Below are positions 31,255 to 41,329 of a DNA stretch of 64,000 nucleotides, one piece after another. The stretch is from positions 186,001 through 250,000 of the forward strand of contig NZ_BCZA01000007.1 in the NCBI RefSeq assembly GCF_001598475.1, written 5' to 3'. The notes beneath the pieces are model-generated. The model saw nothing but the letters and a program-made list of their open reading frames with translations. It had not been told where the DNA came from and ran no database searches. Each line of letters opens with the position of its first letter. Positions within the stretch are counted from its first letter, which is position 1. Source of the DNA: Pantoea agglomerans NBRC 102470 (GTDB lineage: Bacteria; Pseudomonadota; Gammaproteobacteria; Enterobacterales; Enterobacteriaceae). A program made the position numbers and the translations under genes.

Positions 31255-31287
31255 GCCCCTCTCTGCCTGGCAGAGAGGGGCGTTTGT
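31255..31287 (+). terminator. Hairpin after pnp
   Basis: GCCCCTCTCTGCC and GGCAGAGAGGGGC form a near-perfect long stem with a tiny loop, 14 bases after the pnp stop. The T stretch behind it is short, so it may be a leaky terminator or an mRNA 3' stabiliser ahead of nlpI. Confidence 0.75.
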
Positions 31288-31369
31288 ATCATCGCGAGGG
31301 CGGGAATCCTTGTGCACAGCAGGCGGATGACAGGATGGTTATCCCAATGTTTGTTTTCGGGAGTGGGAA

Positions 31370-32254
31370 ATGAAGCCTTTTCTGCGCTGGTGTTTTGTTG
31401 CGACAGCTTTGACGCTGGCAGGATGCAGCAACTCCAATTGGCGTAAGAACGAAGTTCTTGCAGTGCCTTTACAGCCCACACTGCAGCAGGAAGTGATACT
31501 GGCGCGCATGGAACAAATTCTTGCCAGTCGCGCTCTCACCGATGATGAACGCGCACAGCTGTTATATGAGCGCGGAGTGTTGTATGATAGTTTAGGTCTG
31601 CGGGCATTAGCGCGGAACGATTTTTCGCAAGCGCTGTCTATAAGACCAGATATGCCCGAAGTGTTTAACTACTTAGGCATATATTTAACGCAGGCGGGCA
31701 ACTTTGATGCCGCCTATGAAGCGTTTGATTCTGTACTTGAGCTTGATCCAACTTACAACTATGCGCATTTAAACCGTGGTATCGCCCTCTATTACGGCGG
31801 TCGATACAAGTTAGCGCAAGATGATCTGCTGGCGTTTTATCAAGACGATCCTAACGATCCTTTCCGCAGTTTGTGGCTCTATCTCGTTGAACGTGAGATG
31901 GATGTCGACAAGGCAAAAGTCGCGCTTCAACAGCGTCACGACAAAGCGGTCAGAGATCAATGGGGATGGAATATTGTCGAGTTCTACCTTGGAGATATCA
32001 ACGAGAAAACGTTGATGGAAAGTCTCAAGGCGGACGCAACGGATAACACCTCGCTCGCTGAACATCTCAGTGAAACCAACTTCTATTTAGGTAAGTACTA
32101 CCTAAGTCTGGGGGAGAAGGACGACGCGAAAGCGTTGTTCAAACTGGCGGTGGCCAACAACGTCAATAACTTTGTTGAACACCGATACGCATTGTTGGAA
32201 CTGGCGCAACTCGGCCAGGCACAAGACGATTTATCAGAATCTGACCAGCAATAG
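31370..32254 (+). CDS. nlpI: NlpI, outer-membrane TPR lipoprotein
   Basis: NlpI is a lipoprotein that binds peptidoglycan hydrolases and the protease Prc and controls MepS turnover. The 294-residue protein has a lipoprotein signal with lipobox LAGC (Cys19). Several TPR-like repeats follow, including [39 protein letters not shown] and [30 protein letters not shown] immediately precedes the ATG. It lies between pnp and deaD, as in E. coli. Confidence 0.95.
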   Translation: MKPFLRWCFVATALTLAGCSNSNWRKNEVLAVPLQPTLQQEVILARMEQILASRALTDDERAQLLYERGVLYDSLGLRALARNDFSQALSIRPDMPEVFNYLGIYLTQAGNFDAAYEAFDSVLELDPTYNYAHLNRGIALYYGGRYKLAQDDLLAFYQDDPNDPFRSLWLYLVEREMDVDKAKVALQQRHDKAVRDQWGWNIVEFYLGDINEKTLMESLKADATDNTSLAEHLSETNFYLGKYYLSLGEKDDAKALFKLAVANNVNNFVEHRYALLELAQLGQAQDDLSESDQQ

Positions 32255-32359
32255 CTGACGAACTTAATTTGCCTGTAAAACCTGTTAAGTCATCATCTTA
32301 AAGGATGAAGGCTTTTCTGTTCGTCAAAACTTTTAATTTGAGCCGGTTCACACTTTTTG

Positions 32360-32416
32360 ATGAAAATGACTGAAAGTTTTCACGACGAGTTATGTAGACT
32401 GGCCGCCGCAATCTAA
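32360..32416 (+). CDS. yrbN: YrbN-like 18-residue leader ORF before deaD
   Basis: A short ORF, ATG 32360 to TAA 32416, encodes [19 protein letters not shown]. coli has a small protein, YrbN, between nlpI and deaD, and from memory it shares the [10 protein letters not shown] core. The stop lies at the ribosome binding site of deaD (TAAGAGG), 16 bases before the deaD ATG, so translational coupling is plausible. The initiation site of the ORF itself is weak. The product here is shorter than I recall for E. coli. Confidence 0.5.
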   Translation: MKMTESFHDELCRLAAAI

Positions 32417-32432
32417 GAGGCACGTGTACTAC

Positions 32433-34373
32433 ATGACTGATATTCAAACCACTTTTGCTGACCTTGGCCTGAACGCCGACATCCTTGAATCACTGAATGG
32501 CATGGGCTACGTAAAGCCATCCCCAATCCAGGCTGAGTGTATTCCTCACCTGCTGGCGGGCCGTGACGTGTTAGGCATGGCGCAGACCGGGAGTGGTAAA
32601 ACCGCGGCGTTCTCTCTGCCGCTGTTACACAACATTGATCCTACTGTTAAAGCGCCACAAATCCTGGTGCTGGCACCTACCCGCGAACTGGCGGTACAGG
32701 TTGCTGAAGCAGTTACCGAATTCTCTAAACACATGCGTGGCCTGAACGTGGTTGCCCTTTACGGCGGCCAGCGTTATGACGTGCAGCTGCGCGCACTGCG
32801 TCAGGGACCACAGGTTGTTGTGGGTACGCCTGGCCGTCTGCTTGACCACCTGAAACGCGGCACGTTAGACCTTTCTAACCTGCGTGGCCTGGTGCTGGAT
32901 GAAGCAGACGAAATGCTGCGCATGGGCTTCATCGAAGACGTTGAAACCATCATGGCGCAAATTCCAGCCGATCATCAGACCGCGCTGTTCTCTGCAACCA
33001 TGCCGGAAGCGATTCGTCGTATCACCAAACGCTTCATGAAAGATCCACAGGAAGTGCGTATTCAGTCAAGCCTGACCACGCGTCCTGATATCAGCCAGAG
33101 CTACTGGACCGCTTACGGTCGTAAAACAGACGCACTGGTTCGCTTCCTGGAAGCAGAAGACTTTGATGCTGCCATCATCTTCGTGCGTACCAAAAACGCA
33201 ACCATGGAAGTGGCAGAAGCGCTGGAACGTAGTGGCTATAACAGCGCCGCGCTGAACGGTGACATGAACCAGGCTCTGCGTGAGCAGACGCTTGAGCGCC
33301 TGAAAGATGGTCGTCTCGACATTCTGATTGCAACCGACGTTGCGGCCCGTGGCCTGGACGTTGAGCGCATCAGCCTGGTTGTTAACTACGACATCCCGAT
33401 GGACTCAGAATCTTACGTTCACCGTATCGGCCGTACCGGTCGTGCTGGTCGTGCTGGCCGTGCGCTGCTGTTCGTTGAGAACCGCGAACGCCGTCTGCTG
33501 CGTAACATCGAACGTACCATGAAGCTGACCATTCCTGAGGTAGAACTGCCTAACGCAGAACTGTTGGGTGAGCGTCGTCTGGCTAAGTTTGCTGCTAAAG
33601 TTCAGCAGCAGCTGGAAAGCAGCGATCTGGATCAGTACCGTGCTCTGCTGGCTAAAATGCAGCCAGAAGACGAAATGGATCTGGAAACACTGGCAGCCGC
33701 ACTGCTGAAGATGGCACAGGGCGAACGTCCTCTGATTCTGCCACCAGAAGCACCGCGTCCGGCACGTCGCGAATACCGCGATCGTGACGAGCGTGATGGC
33801 CGTCGTGACAGCCGTGAAGCGCGTGGCGATTCTCGTGCTCCGCGTGAAAACCGCGAAAGCCGTGATGGCGATCGTCCACGTCGCGAACGTCGTGACGTTG
33901 GCGAAATGCAGCTGTACCGCATCGAAGTAGGCCGCGATGATGGTGTTGAAGTTCGTCACATCGTTGGCGCTATCGCTAACGAAGGCGACATCAGCAGCCG
34001 TTACATCGGTAACATCAAGCTGTTCGGTACCCACTCGACTATCGAGCTGCCGAAAGGCATGCCAGGCGATGTGCTGCAGCACTTTACCCGTACCCGTATT
34101 CTGAACAAGCCGATGAATATGCAGTTACTGGGTGATGCACAGCCGAACGAAGGCCGTGGTGACCGTCGTCCAGCTGGTGCTGGCGGTGAGCGTCGCAGCG
34201 GTCCAGGTGCAGGCGGTCCGGGCGCAGCTAACCGTGAAGGTGGTCGTCGCTTCTCTTCTGAACGCCGTGAAGGTGGTCGTGAAGGCGGCGGACGTACTTT
34301 CAACCGTGAAGGTAGCCGTGGTCCACGTCGTGAAGAGGGCGCAGCCGCCGCTCCACGTCGTCGTGATGTATAA
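32433..34373 (+). CDS. deaD: DeaD (CsdA), cold-shock DEAD-box RNA helicase
   Basis: DeaD unwinds RNA in ribosome assembly and mRNA decay, mainly at low temperature. It has 646 residues. The helicase core has Walker A AQTGSGKT (50-57), DEAD at 156-159, SAT and [11 protein letters not shown]. An RNA-binding DbpA-like domain follows (about 485-560). The Arg/Asp/Glu-rich linker and the Gly/Arg-rich tail with repeated ERR-E-GR units are low complexity. ATG 32433 gives the E. coli-like start; a GTG at 32424 is an alternative. AGAGG is 12 bases upstream, overlapping the yrbN stop. Confidence 0.95.
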   Translation: MTDIQTTFADLGLNADILESLNGMGYVKPSPIQAECIPHLLAGRDVLGMAQTGSGKTAAFSLPLLHNIDPTVKAPQILVLAPTRELAVQVAEAVTEFSKHMRGLNVVALYGGQRYDVQLRALRQGPQVVVGTPGRLLDHLKRGTLDLSNLRGLVLDEADEMLRMGFIEDVETIMAQIPADHQTALFSATMPEAIRRITKRFMKDPQEVRIQSSLTTRPDISQSYWTAYGRKTDALVRFLEAEDFDAAIIFVRTKNATMEVAEALERSGYNSAALNGDMNQALREQTLERLKDGRLDILIATDVAARGLDVERISLVVNYDIPMDSESYVHRIGRTGRAGRAGRALLFVENRERRLLRNIERTMKLTIPEVELPNAELLGERRLAKFAAKVQQQLESSDLDQYRALLAKMQPEDEMDLETLAAALLKMAQGERPLILPPEAPRPARREYRDRDERDGRRDSREARGDSRAPRENRESRDGDRPRRERRDVGEMQLYRIEVGRDDGVEVRHIVGAIANEGDISSRYIGNIKLFGTHSTIELPKGMPGDVLQHFTRTRILNKPMNMQLLGDAQPNEGRGDRRPAGAGGERRSGPGAGGPGAANREGGRRFSSERREGGREGGGRTFNREGSRGPRREEGAAAAPRRRDV

Positions 34374-34390
34374 CGACTTAGCGTCGTAAC

Positions 34391-34421
34391 AAAAAGGGAA
34401 GCTAATGGCTTCCCTTTTTTT
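34391..34421 (+). terminator. deaD terminator
   Basis: AAAAAGGGAAGC (34391-34402) and GCTTCCCTTTTT (34408-34419) form a 12-bp stem with a five-base loop and a T run. The A run on the left makes it bidirectional, also serving the convergent SDR gene. Confidence 0.9.
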
Positions 34422-34428
34422 ATGCCTG

Positions 34429-35175
34429 TCAGGCACCGCCGCTGATCATCACACGCTCGCCGCTGACCCAGGCGGACTCTTCAGAGGCCAGAAACAGCGC
34501 AACCTGCGCCACATCTTCCGGCAGACCAAAGCGTCCCAGCGGCGTGGCAGCCAGCAGTTGCGCTTTGAGCTGTGGGCTCATCCTCTTCGCGGCCAGTAAT
34601 CCCTCCGTCAGAATCATGCCTGGTGCCAGGGCGTTAACCCGGATGTTCTTTGCGCCCAGCTCGCGCACCAGTCCCTGGGTCAGGGTATCCACTGCGCCTT
34701 TGGTTGCCGCCCAGAGCACGGAACCTGGCGTGCTGTTTTTACTGTTCAGGGCGCTGAGATTAATAATGCTGCCGCCGTGCGACGGGAAGTGACGAATCGC
34801 CTGCTGACAGACCATCAGCGTACCCAGCAGGTTAACGTTAATCTGCTGCTGCATCTCCTCCAGCGTCAGCGCCGCAAACTCGCCGTGATGAAAGCTGCCC
34901 GCATTGTTCACCACAATGTCGGGCGCGCCGAAGCACTCTGCGGTGGTGGCGAAGAGCCGTTCCACATCCCGCAGGAGAGAGATATCTGCCTGTACCGCCA
35001 CGGCTTCACTGCCCAGGGTGACGATATCGCTGACCACGTCAGCCGCTCCCACTTCATCCTGACGATAATTGACCACGACGCGGGCGCCAGCCGCGGCAAA
35101 AGCGATGGCAATCGCCGCACCAATGCCTTTTGAGGCGCCTGTTACCAGCGCGATTTTATTCTGCAGTGCCTTCAT
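34429..35175 (-). CDS. SDR-family protein lacking the usual catalytic Ser and Tyr
   Basis: The 248-residue protein is a classical short-chain dehydrogenase/reductase by fold. It has the nucleotide motif TGASKGIG (12-19), NNAG (90-93) and the C-terminal SGERVMISGGA. The active site is odd. In the usual pattern, Ser stands 13 residues before the Tyr of YxxxK. Here the K is Lys159, but the Tyr position is Trp155 and the Ser position is Ala142 (the neighbouring Ser141 is one residue off). Substrate and activity are unknown; it may be a non-catalytic or altered SDR. Divergent from an AraC-type regulator that probably controls it. E. coli has mtr at this spot. Confidence 0.85.
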   Translation of the reverse strand: MKALQNKIALVTGASKGIGAAIAIAFAAAGARVVVNYRQDEVGAADVVSDIVTLGSEAVAVQADISLLRDVERLFATTAECFGAPDIVVNNAGSFHHGEFAALTLEEMQQQINVNLLGTLMVCQQAIRHFPSHGGSIINLSALNSKNSTPGSVLWAATKGAVDTLTQGLVRELGAKNIRVNALAPGMILTEGLLAAKRMSPQLKAQLLAATPLGRFGLPEDVAQVALFLASEESAWVSGERVMISGGA

Positions 35176-35349
35176 TATGTTGTTCTCCGCCGTAATGATT
35201 GCGTCGAAAGACTATGCGCGCTGGTGCCGAAAAGCGGGTAGTGCAATCCTGCAAGCTTCTTGCACGATCCTGCAAAAGTAGCGCAGCGGGCCAGGTATTC
35301 CGCTCAGCGTCAGGTAATATCAGCACAGATAGCGGGAGGGGAGAACACA

Positions 35350-36270
35350 GTGACAGAGAGTGAGAAGTGGCAGGGGCTGGCGCAGTTAATTGCCCGTCAT
35401 GCTCCGGAGGATGGGCGGCATTCCAGCGCCATAGATTGCCTGTTTTTTGGCCGGGTTTCAGCACCGACTGAGCCAATGCACTTTGCTCAATGGGCCAGTT
35501 TTGCCCTGGTGGCACAGGGCGGTAAGGCGCTGCATATCGGTGATGAGGTGCTGCACTATGGTCCGGGCGATCTGCTGCTGGTGACGCTGGATATGCCGGT
35601 GCGCGCCTGCGTCACCGTCGCCACGCCGGAAAAACCCAATCTGGGGATTGGTATTGCCATCAATGAATCCCGGCTGATGCGCTACCTCGAACAGTTTCCC
35701 CCGACGCTGCCGCTGGTGACACCAGACAGTGAACGCGGCGTCACCGTGCATAAGGTCTCACCTTTGCTGGTGGATGCGGTTATCCGGCTGGTACGCCTGC
35801 TTGACCATCCTGAGGACATTGATGCGCTGGCCCCGCTCATTGAGCAGGAGATTTTCTATCGGCTGCTGACCGGGCCGGAAGGTTCGCGCATCCTGAATAT
35901 GGCGCTGGCTGAGCGGCCGGGCAACCGGGTCGCGCAGGCTGCCCGCTGGCTGCGGGAAAATTTTCATCAGCCGCTGAAGATCGATCGGCTCGCCAGCAGT
36001 GTCGGCATGAGCATCTCTTCGCTGCATCATCACTTCAAAGCCGTGACGGCTATGACGCCGATGCAATACCAGAAACAACTGCGGCTGAATGAGGCGCGAC
36101 GTTTGATGATGGTGGAAAAGCTGGATGCCGGTACGGCAGGCTATCGGGTGGGGTATCAGAGCGCGTCACAGTTCAGCCGGGAGTATCGCCGCCTGTATGG
36201 GCAATCTCCGGCCAGGGATAGTCGTCAGCTGGCGGTGAGCCCGGAGAGATTGCGCCCACCGCAGAACTGA
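35350..36270 (+). CDS. AraC-family transcription regulator
   Basis: This is a likely transcription activator of 306 residues. The N-terminal part (about 1-150) resembles the cupin-like AraC N domain: FGRVSAPTEPMHFAQWASF, then LHYGPGDLLLVTLDMPV. The C-terminal part holds the two helix-turn-helix motifs, about 210-231 (IDRLASSVGMSISSLHHHF) and 258-282 (GYQSASQFSREYRRLYG). The start is GTG at 35350, with a GGGAGGGGAG stretch just upstream. It is divergent from the SDR gene and is probably its regulator; the effector is unknown. Its stop abuts the stop of convergent yhbW. Confidence 0.88.
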   Translation: MTESEKWQGLAQLIARHAPEDGRHSSAIDCLFFGRVSAPTEPMHFAQWASFALVAQGGKALHIGDEVLHYGPGDLLLVTLDMPVRACVTVATPEKPNLGIGIAINESRLMRYLEQFPPTLPLVTPDSERGVTVHKVSPLLVDAVIRLVRLLDHPEDIDALAPLIEQEIFYRLLTGPEGSRILNMALAERPGNRVAQAARWLRENFHQPLKIDRLASSVGMSISSLHHHFKAVTAMTPMQYQKQLRLNEARRLMMVEKLDAGTAGYRVGYQSASQFSREYRRLYGQSPARDSRQLAVSPERLRPPQN

Positions 36271-37281
36271 TTACAGGCTGTTAGCCGCTTCCATCGCAAT
36301 GGCGAAGGAGCGCAGGCGCGCTTCGGAATCAAAAATCTGGCCATTGACCATAATTTCATCCGCCTGGGTTTCACGCATCAGCGAGGCCAGCCCATGACGC
36401 ACTTTGTCCGTATCGCCGACCAGCGACATGCTGAGCGCCTGCTGTACGCCATACTGTTCTGATGGCGACCAGAGATTATCCATGTTTTCAACCGGTGCCG
36501 GTAACGGGCCCGGTTTGCCGCGGCGCAGGTTAATAAACTGCTGCTGCTGCGAGGTAAACAGGAAGCGCGCATCACGCTCACTGTCTGCGGCGATCACGTT
36601 AATGCAGACCATGGCATAAGGCTTGTCGAGACGCGCCGATGGCTGGAAGTTTTCGCGGTAGACGTGCAGCGCCTGGAACAGCTGGTCAGGGGCAAAATGG
36701 GAGGCAAACGCAAACGGCAGGCCCATTTTTGCTGAAAGCTGTGCGCTGTAGAGACTGGAGCCGAGCAGCCAGACCGGAATCTGCAGGCCCAGACCGGGTA
36801 CCGGCTGCACCGGCGGCTGCGCATCCGCTTCGGCATCGAACCAGCTAATCAGTTCAGCCACATCCTCGGGGAACGTGTCGATGTGCATGTTGGCCTGATG
36901 ACGGCGCAGCGCCATCATGGTGCGCTGGTCAGAACCTGGCGCGCGACCTAAGCCGAGATCGATACGGCCAGGATAGAGAGAGGCCAGCGTACCAAACTGC
37001 TCGGCGATCACCAGCGGCGCATGGTTAGGCAACATAATGCCGCCGGAGCCCAGCTTCAGAGTCTCGGTATTCGCCGCCAGATAGCCAATCAGCACGGAGG
37101 TGGCTGCGCTGGCAATCCCCGTCATGTTGTGATGTTCAGCCAGCCAGTAGCGTTGATAGCCCAGTTTTTCAGCCTGACGCGCCAGCGCCAGCGAATTATG
37201 GAACGCATCCCGAGCGGTCGCGCCCTGTGGAATCGGCGCGAGATCCAGCACGGACAGGCGAAGAGGTTTTTTATCAGACAT
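36271..37281 (-). CDS. yhbW: YhbW-like luciferase-family monooxygenase
   Basis: This is a bacterial luciferase-like flavin-dependent monooxygenase of unknown substrate. It has 336 residues in a TIM-barrel fold. Family marks are [52 protein letters not shown] and the glycine-rich [14 protein letters not shown]. It occupies the position of yhbW in E. coli, next to the ubiVUT group. The ATG is preceded by a GGGAG-type site. Confidence 0.9.
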   Translation of the reverse strand: MSDKKPLRLSVLDLAPIPQGATARDAFHNSLALARQAEKLGYQRYWLAEHHNMTGIASAATSVLIGYLAANTETLKLGSGGIMLPNHAPLVIAEQFGTLASLYPGRIDLGLGRAPGSDQRTMMALRRHQANMHIDTFPEDVAELISWFDAEADAQPPVQPVPGLGLQIPVWLLGSSLYSAQLSAKMGLPFAFASHFAPDQLFQALHVYRENFQPSARLDKPYAMVCINVIAADSERDARFLFTSQQQQFINLRRGKPGPLPAPVENMDNLWSPSEQYGVQQALSMSLVGDTDKVRHGLASLMRETQADEIMVNGQIFDSEARLRSFAIAMEAANSL

Positions 37282-37401
37282 GACTACTCCCGTTGTATGG
37301 CGCAGGCGTTAAGTTAAGGCCTGCACCATTTAGTATTACGCATCATTCCTTATATTAAAACTGCTAACCTCAGCAGGAATATAGCCGGTATGTGCTTTTA
37401 T

Positions 37402-38283
37402 TCAGGATGCCAGCGTCATGCCCGCCAGTTTGCGCCAGTAACCATTACAATCACTGCCTTTTGCGACCATTAGCGGAGCCTGACCGTTTTCATTGGCGCG
37501 GAAACGGTCAATCTCTGCCAGCGTCGTCACATCCTGCGGCGAGAGCCGTATGCAATCGACCTGGCCGTGCATACCAGCCAGATCGTTACCCAGGTTATAG
37601 CAGTAGCCGCTCATGGTCTGAATGCCATTGAGGACGAACACTTGCTGCCCCTCCTGGGAGTTGACGCGCCGGCCTGTCGGATAGTTGATACAGCAGGTTT
37701 CGCAATCATCTTTCGCGCGGTTTTCCGAGCGGGCGGTGAAGCAGCGCGCTGAGAGCGCCAGCGGCAGATGACCGTAGCCCAGCACCTCCACCTCAAACTG
37801 CTGCCGGATACCCCGCGTCTCGCACTGCTCCAGCAGCTGTAGCAGCCAGTCACGTGACATCTCCACCGGCATACACCAGCGCGTCATGCCCTCTTTGACC
37901 AGCAGCTGCAGCGTGTCGGCGTTATAAACATTGAGCGTCGGGCCCGCGACAAAGGGCAGATGACGCTCAGCGGCCATGTTTACCGTGCCGATATCATTGG
38001 CTTCAATCAGGAACTCACCGTTCTCTACGTAACGCTGCAGCTCTTTCAGCTCAGAGGGCGATTGCAGCAGCGCCAGCGTGCTCAGCACCACCTGTTTGCC
38101 GCTGGCCGCGAGTTCACGAGCCAGCGCCATCCAGCGGGCATAGGGCGTGGCGCGACGTTTACTGCACACCGCTTCGCCAAGGTAGATAATATCCGCGCTA
38201 CTGCGGGCAGCCTGCTGGTAAAAATCTTCCAGCGTATCGGTCGGCCAGTACCAGAGCACCGGCCCAAGGGCATATTGCATCAT
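37402..38283 (-). CDS. ubiV: UbiV (YhbV), O2-independent ubiquinone hydroxylation protein
   Basis: UbiV works with UbiU to hydroxylate ubiquinone precursors without oxygen; both are U32-peptidase-like Fe-S proteins. The 293-residue protein has the four cluster cysteines in the E. coli pattern shifted by one: Cys40, Cys181, Cys194 and Cys198 (RCFTARSENRAKDDCETCC). It follows ubiU on the same strand after six bases, so they form one operon, divergent from ubiT. Confidence 0.94.
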   Translation of the reverse strand: MMQYALGPVLWYWPTDTLEDFYQQAARSSADIIYLGEAVCSKRRATPYARWMALARELAASGKQVVLSTLALLQSPSELKELQRYVENGEFLIEANDIGTVNMAAERHLPFVAGPTLNVYNADTLQLLVKEGMTRWCMPVEMSRDWLLQLLEQCETRGIRQQFEVEVLGYGHLPLALSARCFTARSENRAKDDCETCCINYPTGRRVNSQEGQQVFVLNGIQTMSGYCYNLGNDLAGMHGQVDCIRLSPQDVTTLAEIDRFRANENGQAPLMVAKGSDCNGYWRKLAGMTLAS

Positions 38284-38289
38284 GACTCC

Positions 38290-39285
38290 TTATTGCCATT
38301 CACGGTGATAAGCACCCAGCGTGGTTTGCGAACCTTCTGAGAGATCGCCCAGCGTCTGCATCCACTGTGGTGCAACTTCAAACTGTTCCGGCTGCGCCTT
38401 GCAGCGATCAATTGCCTGACGCCAGACGCGCGCCACGTCAGCGACATAGGCAGGGCTGCGCTGACGGCCTTCGATTTTCACCGAGGCGATGCCTGCCCGC
38501 AGCAGTTCCGGCAGCAGCTCCAGCGTGTTCAGACTGGTGGGCTCCTCCAGCACGTGATAACGCTTGTCGTTAACCACATAGCGTCCTTTGCAAAGTGTCG
38601 GATAACCCGCGCTTTCGTCCGGGGCGTAGCGATCGATCAACACTTCATTAAGACGTGACTCCATGCCCTGCGGCGTCTGCTGCCAGCGCACAAACTTCGC
38701 CGGGGAGCAGGCACCGGCGCTGTTAGGCGATTCACCGGTCAGCCAGGAAGAGAGGTAGCAGCGGCCTTCCGCCATGATGCACAGGCTGCCAAAGGCGAAC
38801 ACCTCCAGCGGTACCGGTGTGCTGCGTGCCAGCTGTTTAACCTGGTGAATCGACAGCACGCGAGGCAGCACCACACGCTGCAGATTGAAGTGGCGATGGT
38901 AAAAGCGAATCGCCTCCAGATTGGTCGCCGAAGCCTGTACAGAAAGATGACGTTCGACCTGGGGATAGTGCGTCGCGGCATACTCCAGCGTGGCGATATC
39001 CGCCAGGATCAGCGCGTCAGCTCCGTTTTGCGCCGCCACATCAATCGCCCGCTGCCAGCGACCCATGCCATCCGGATGGGCAAAGGTGTTGATCGCAACA
39101 TGCAGTTTGCGACGATGCTGATGAAGATAGCGCGCGGCTTCAGCCAGTTTTTTATCGGTGAAATTCAGACCCGCAAAATGACGGGCATTGGTGTCATCTT
39201 TCAGCCCCACATACACCGCATCAGCGCCATTCTCTACAGCGGTGCGCACTGCGGGTAAGTTTCCTGCCGGGCAGAGCAGTTCCAT
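38290..39285 (-). CDS. ubiU: UbiU (YhbU), O2-independent ubiquinone hydroxylation protein
   Basis: UbiU is the Fe-S partner of UbiV in anaerobic ubiquinone synthesis. It has 331 residues beginning MELLCPAGNLPAVRTAVENG. The four cluster cysteines fall at 169, 176, 193 and 232, the positions known in E. coli (GSLCIMAEGRCYLSS, GACSPAKF, TLCKGRY). The ATG at 39285 is preceded by AGAGGA six bases upstream. A longer in-frame reading to 39456 is not supported. Confidence 0.95.
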   Translation of the reverse strand: MELLCPAGNLPAVRTAVENGADAVYVGLKDDTNARHFAGLNFTDKKLAEAARYLHQHRRKLHVAINTFAHPDGMGRWQRAIDVAAQNGADALILADIATLEYAATHYPQVERHLSVQASATNLEAIRFYHRHFNLQRVVLPRVLSIHQVKQLARSTPVPLEVFAFGSLCIMAEGRCYLSSWLTGESPNSAGACSPAKFVRWQQTPQGMESRLNEVLIDRYAPDESAGYPTLCKGRYVVNDKRYHVLEEPTSLNTLELLPELLRAGIASVKIEGRQRSPAYVADVARVWRQAIDRCKAQPEQFEVAPQWMQTLGDLSEGSQTTLGAYHREWQ

Positions 39286-39489
39286 AGATATTCCTCTCAA
39301 CATGCAGATGGGCGTCGAGTCTAGGCATCTGGTCCGGGCAGCGTGTTGATTTGGGGCAGTGAAATTCAAATTCATCCGCCCGGCGGCGCTTTTTTTACCT
39401 GCATGGCAGCGGTTTTTATTGATCTCAGAGGAGGCGCGCAGAAAAGGATATGGCAATATACGTAAAATTTTCTGAAGGGAGTGACGAAA

Positions 39490-40014
39490 GTGTTAGAGCG
39501 GATACATGCCCATTGTGTGAAAAACGGTCCTAAAATCTTAGGGTTACCCGCTGCGTTCACCCCATTCCCGGTCAAAAAGTTGCTTCTGCAACAACTCTTA
39601 AACTGGCAATTTCGTCATGCTTTGGCTGAAGGTGAGTTAGACTTTCTGGATGGTCGCCTGCTGGGTATTGAAATTGCCGATCTCAATCTGCAATGGATAA
39701 CCACGCTGCAGGACGGCCGACTGGCGGTATTGCAACAGTCCGAAGCGGATGTCTGGTTTCGGGGCAATGCCAATGATCTGTTGCTGGTGGCAGCACGTAA
39801 AGCAGATCCCGACATGCTGTTCTTTCAACGCCGGCTGGTGATTGAAGGTGACACTGAACTGGGACTTGAGGTGAAGAACGTAATGGATGCTATTGAACCC
39901 GAGGCTATGCCCACCGCGTTACGTACGGCAATTGAGCAGATGGCGGCATTTGTCGACGCCGGCATGAAACAGGACGCGAAGGCCGCTCAGGCGCGCGCAG
40001 GTGCTGCATGTTGA
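39490..40014 (+). CDS. ubiT: UbiT (YhbT), SCP2-domain ubiquinone accessory factor
   Basis: UbiT carries an SCP2 lipid-binding domain and acts with UbiU and UbiV in oxygen-independent ubiquinone synthesis. The 174-residue protein has LNWQFRHALAEGELDFLDGR, then an SCP2 core with LLLVAARKADPDMLFFQRRLVIEGDTELGLEVKN (given here only as a landmark region, residues about 94-128). The start is GTG at 39490, with GAAGGGAG eight bases upstream; the GTG at 39481 is too close to that site. It overlaps yhbS by seven bases and is divergent from ubiUV. Confidence 0.92.
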   Translation: MLERIHAHCVKNGPKILGLPAAFTPFPVKKLLLQQLLNWQFRHALAEGELDFLDGRLLGIEIADLNLQWITTLQDGRLAVLQQSEADVWFRGNANDLLLVAARKADPDMLFFQRRLVIEGDTELGLEVKNVMDAIEPEAMPTALRTAIEQMAAFVDAGMKQDAKAAQARAGAAC

Positions 40015-40497
40015 TTCGTAGTGAAATTGGCGTGGATGCCGCAGGCATCGACGCGCTGCTCAGACGCTGCTTCAGTACCTCTGCAGAGGCGGAACTGACT
40101 CAGGCGCTGCGTGAAGATGGCTTGCTGACCTTAGGCGTGGTCGCGACGGATGACGAGGGACAGGTGCTGGGTTATGCCGCATTCAGTCCGGTCAGCGTTC
40201 AGGGTGAAGATCGCGGCTGGGTTGGGCTGGCACCGCTGGCCGTCGATGAGACGCTGCGCGGTCAGGGTATTGCCAGCAAGCTGATCTATGAGGGGCTGGA
40301 TACGCTCAATGAATTTGGCTACAGCGCGGTAGTGGTGCTGGGCGATCCGGCGCTGTTCAACCGTTTTGGTTTTGAACCGGCGGCACGCCACGGCCTGCGC
40401 AGCCGCTGGCCGGGTACAGAGGCAACGTTCCAGGTCTACCGTCTGGCCGATAATGCGTATGACGGGGCGGAAGGGCAGATCGACTACGCCGAACCCT

Positions 40498-40514
<17 letters not shown>
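40008..40514 (+). CDS. yhbS: YhbS, GNAT-family N-acetyltransferase
   Basis: YhbS is a predicted acetyltransferase of unknown substrate. The 168 residues include the acetyl-CoA motif [21 protein letters not shown], and then [17 protein letters not shown]. It starts inside the last codons of ubiT, a coupled arrangement also seen in E. coli. Its end overlaps the convergent yhbQ by 17 bp. Confidence 0.93.
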
Positions 40515-41295
<781 letters not shown>

Positions 41296-41297
41296 GA

Positions 41298-41323
41298 ACG
41301 CCCTTTTCAGCAGAAAAGGGCGT
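41298..41323. terminator. Hairpin between convergent yhbP and yhbO
   Basis: ACGCCCTTTTC and GAAAAGGGCGT form an 11-bp stem with a four-base loop immediately after the yhbP stop and seven bases before the yhbO stop. There is no external T run, although the stem itself is T/A-rich. Confidence 0.55.
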
Positions 41324-41329
41324 CGCGGC

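Noticed and set aside
39340-39430. Full FNR boxes in the ubiU/ubiT region
   Set aside because: Only TTGAT half-sites are present; the second halves do not match.
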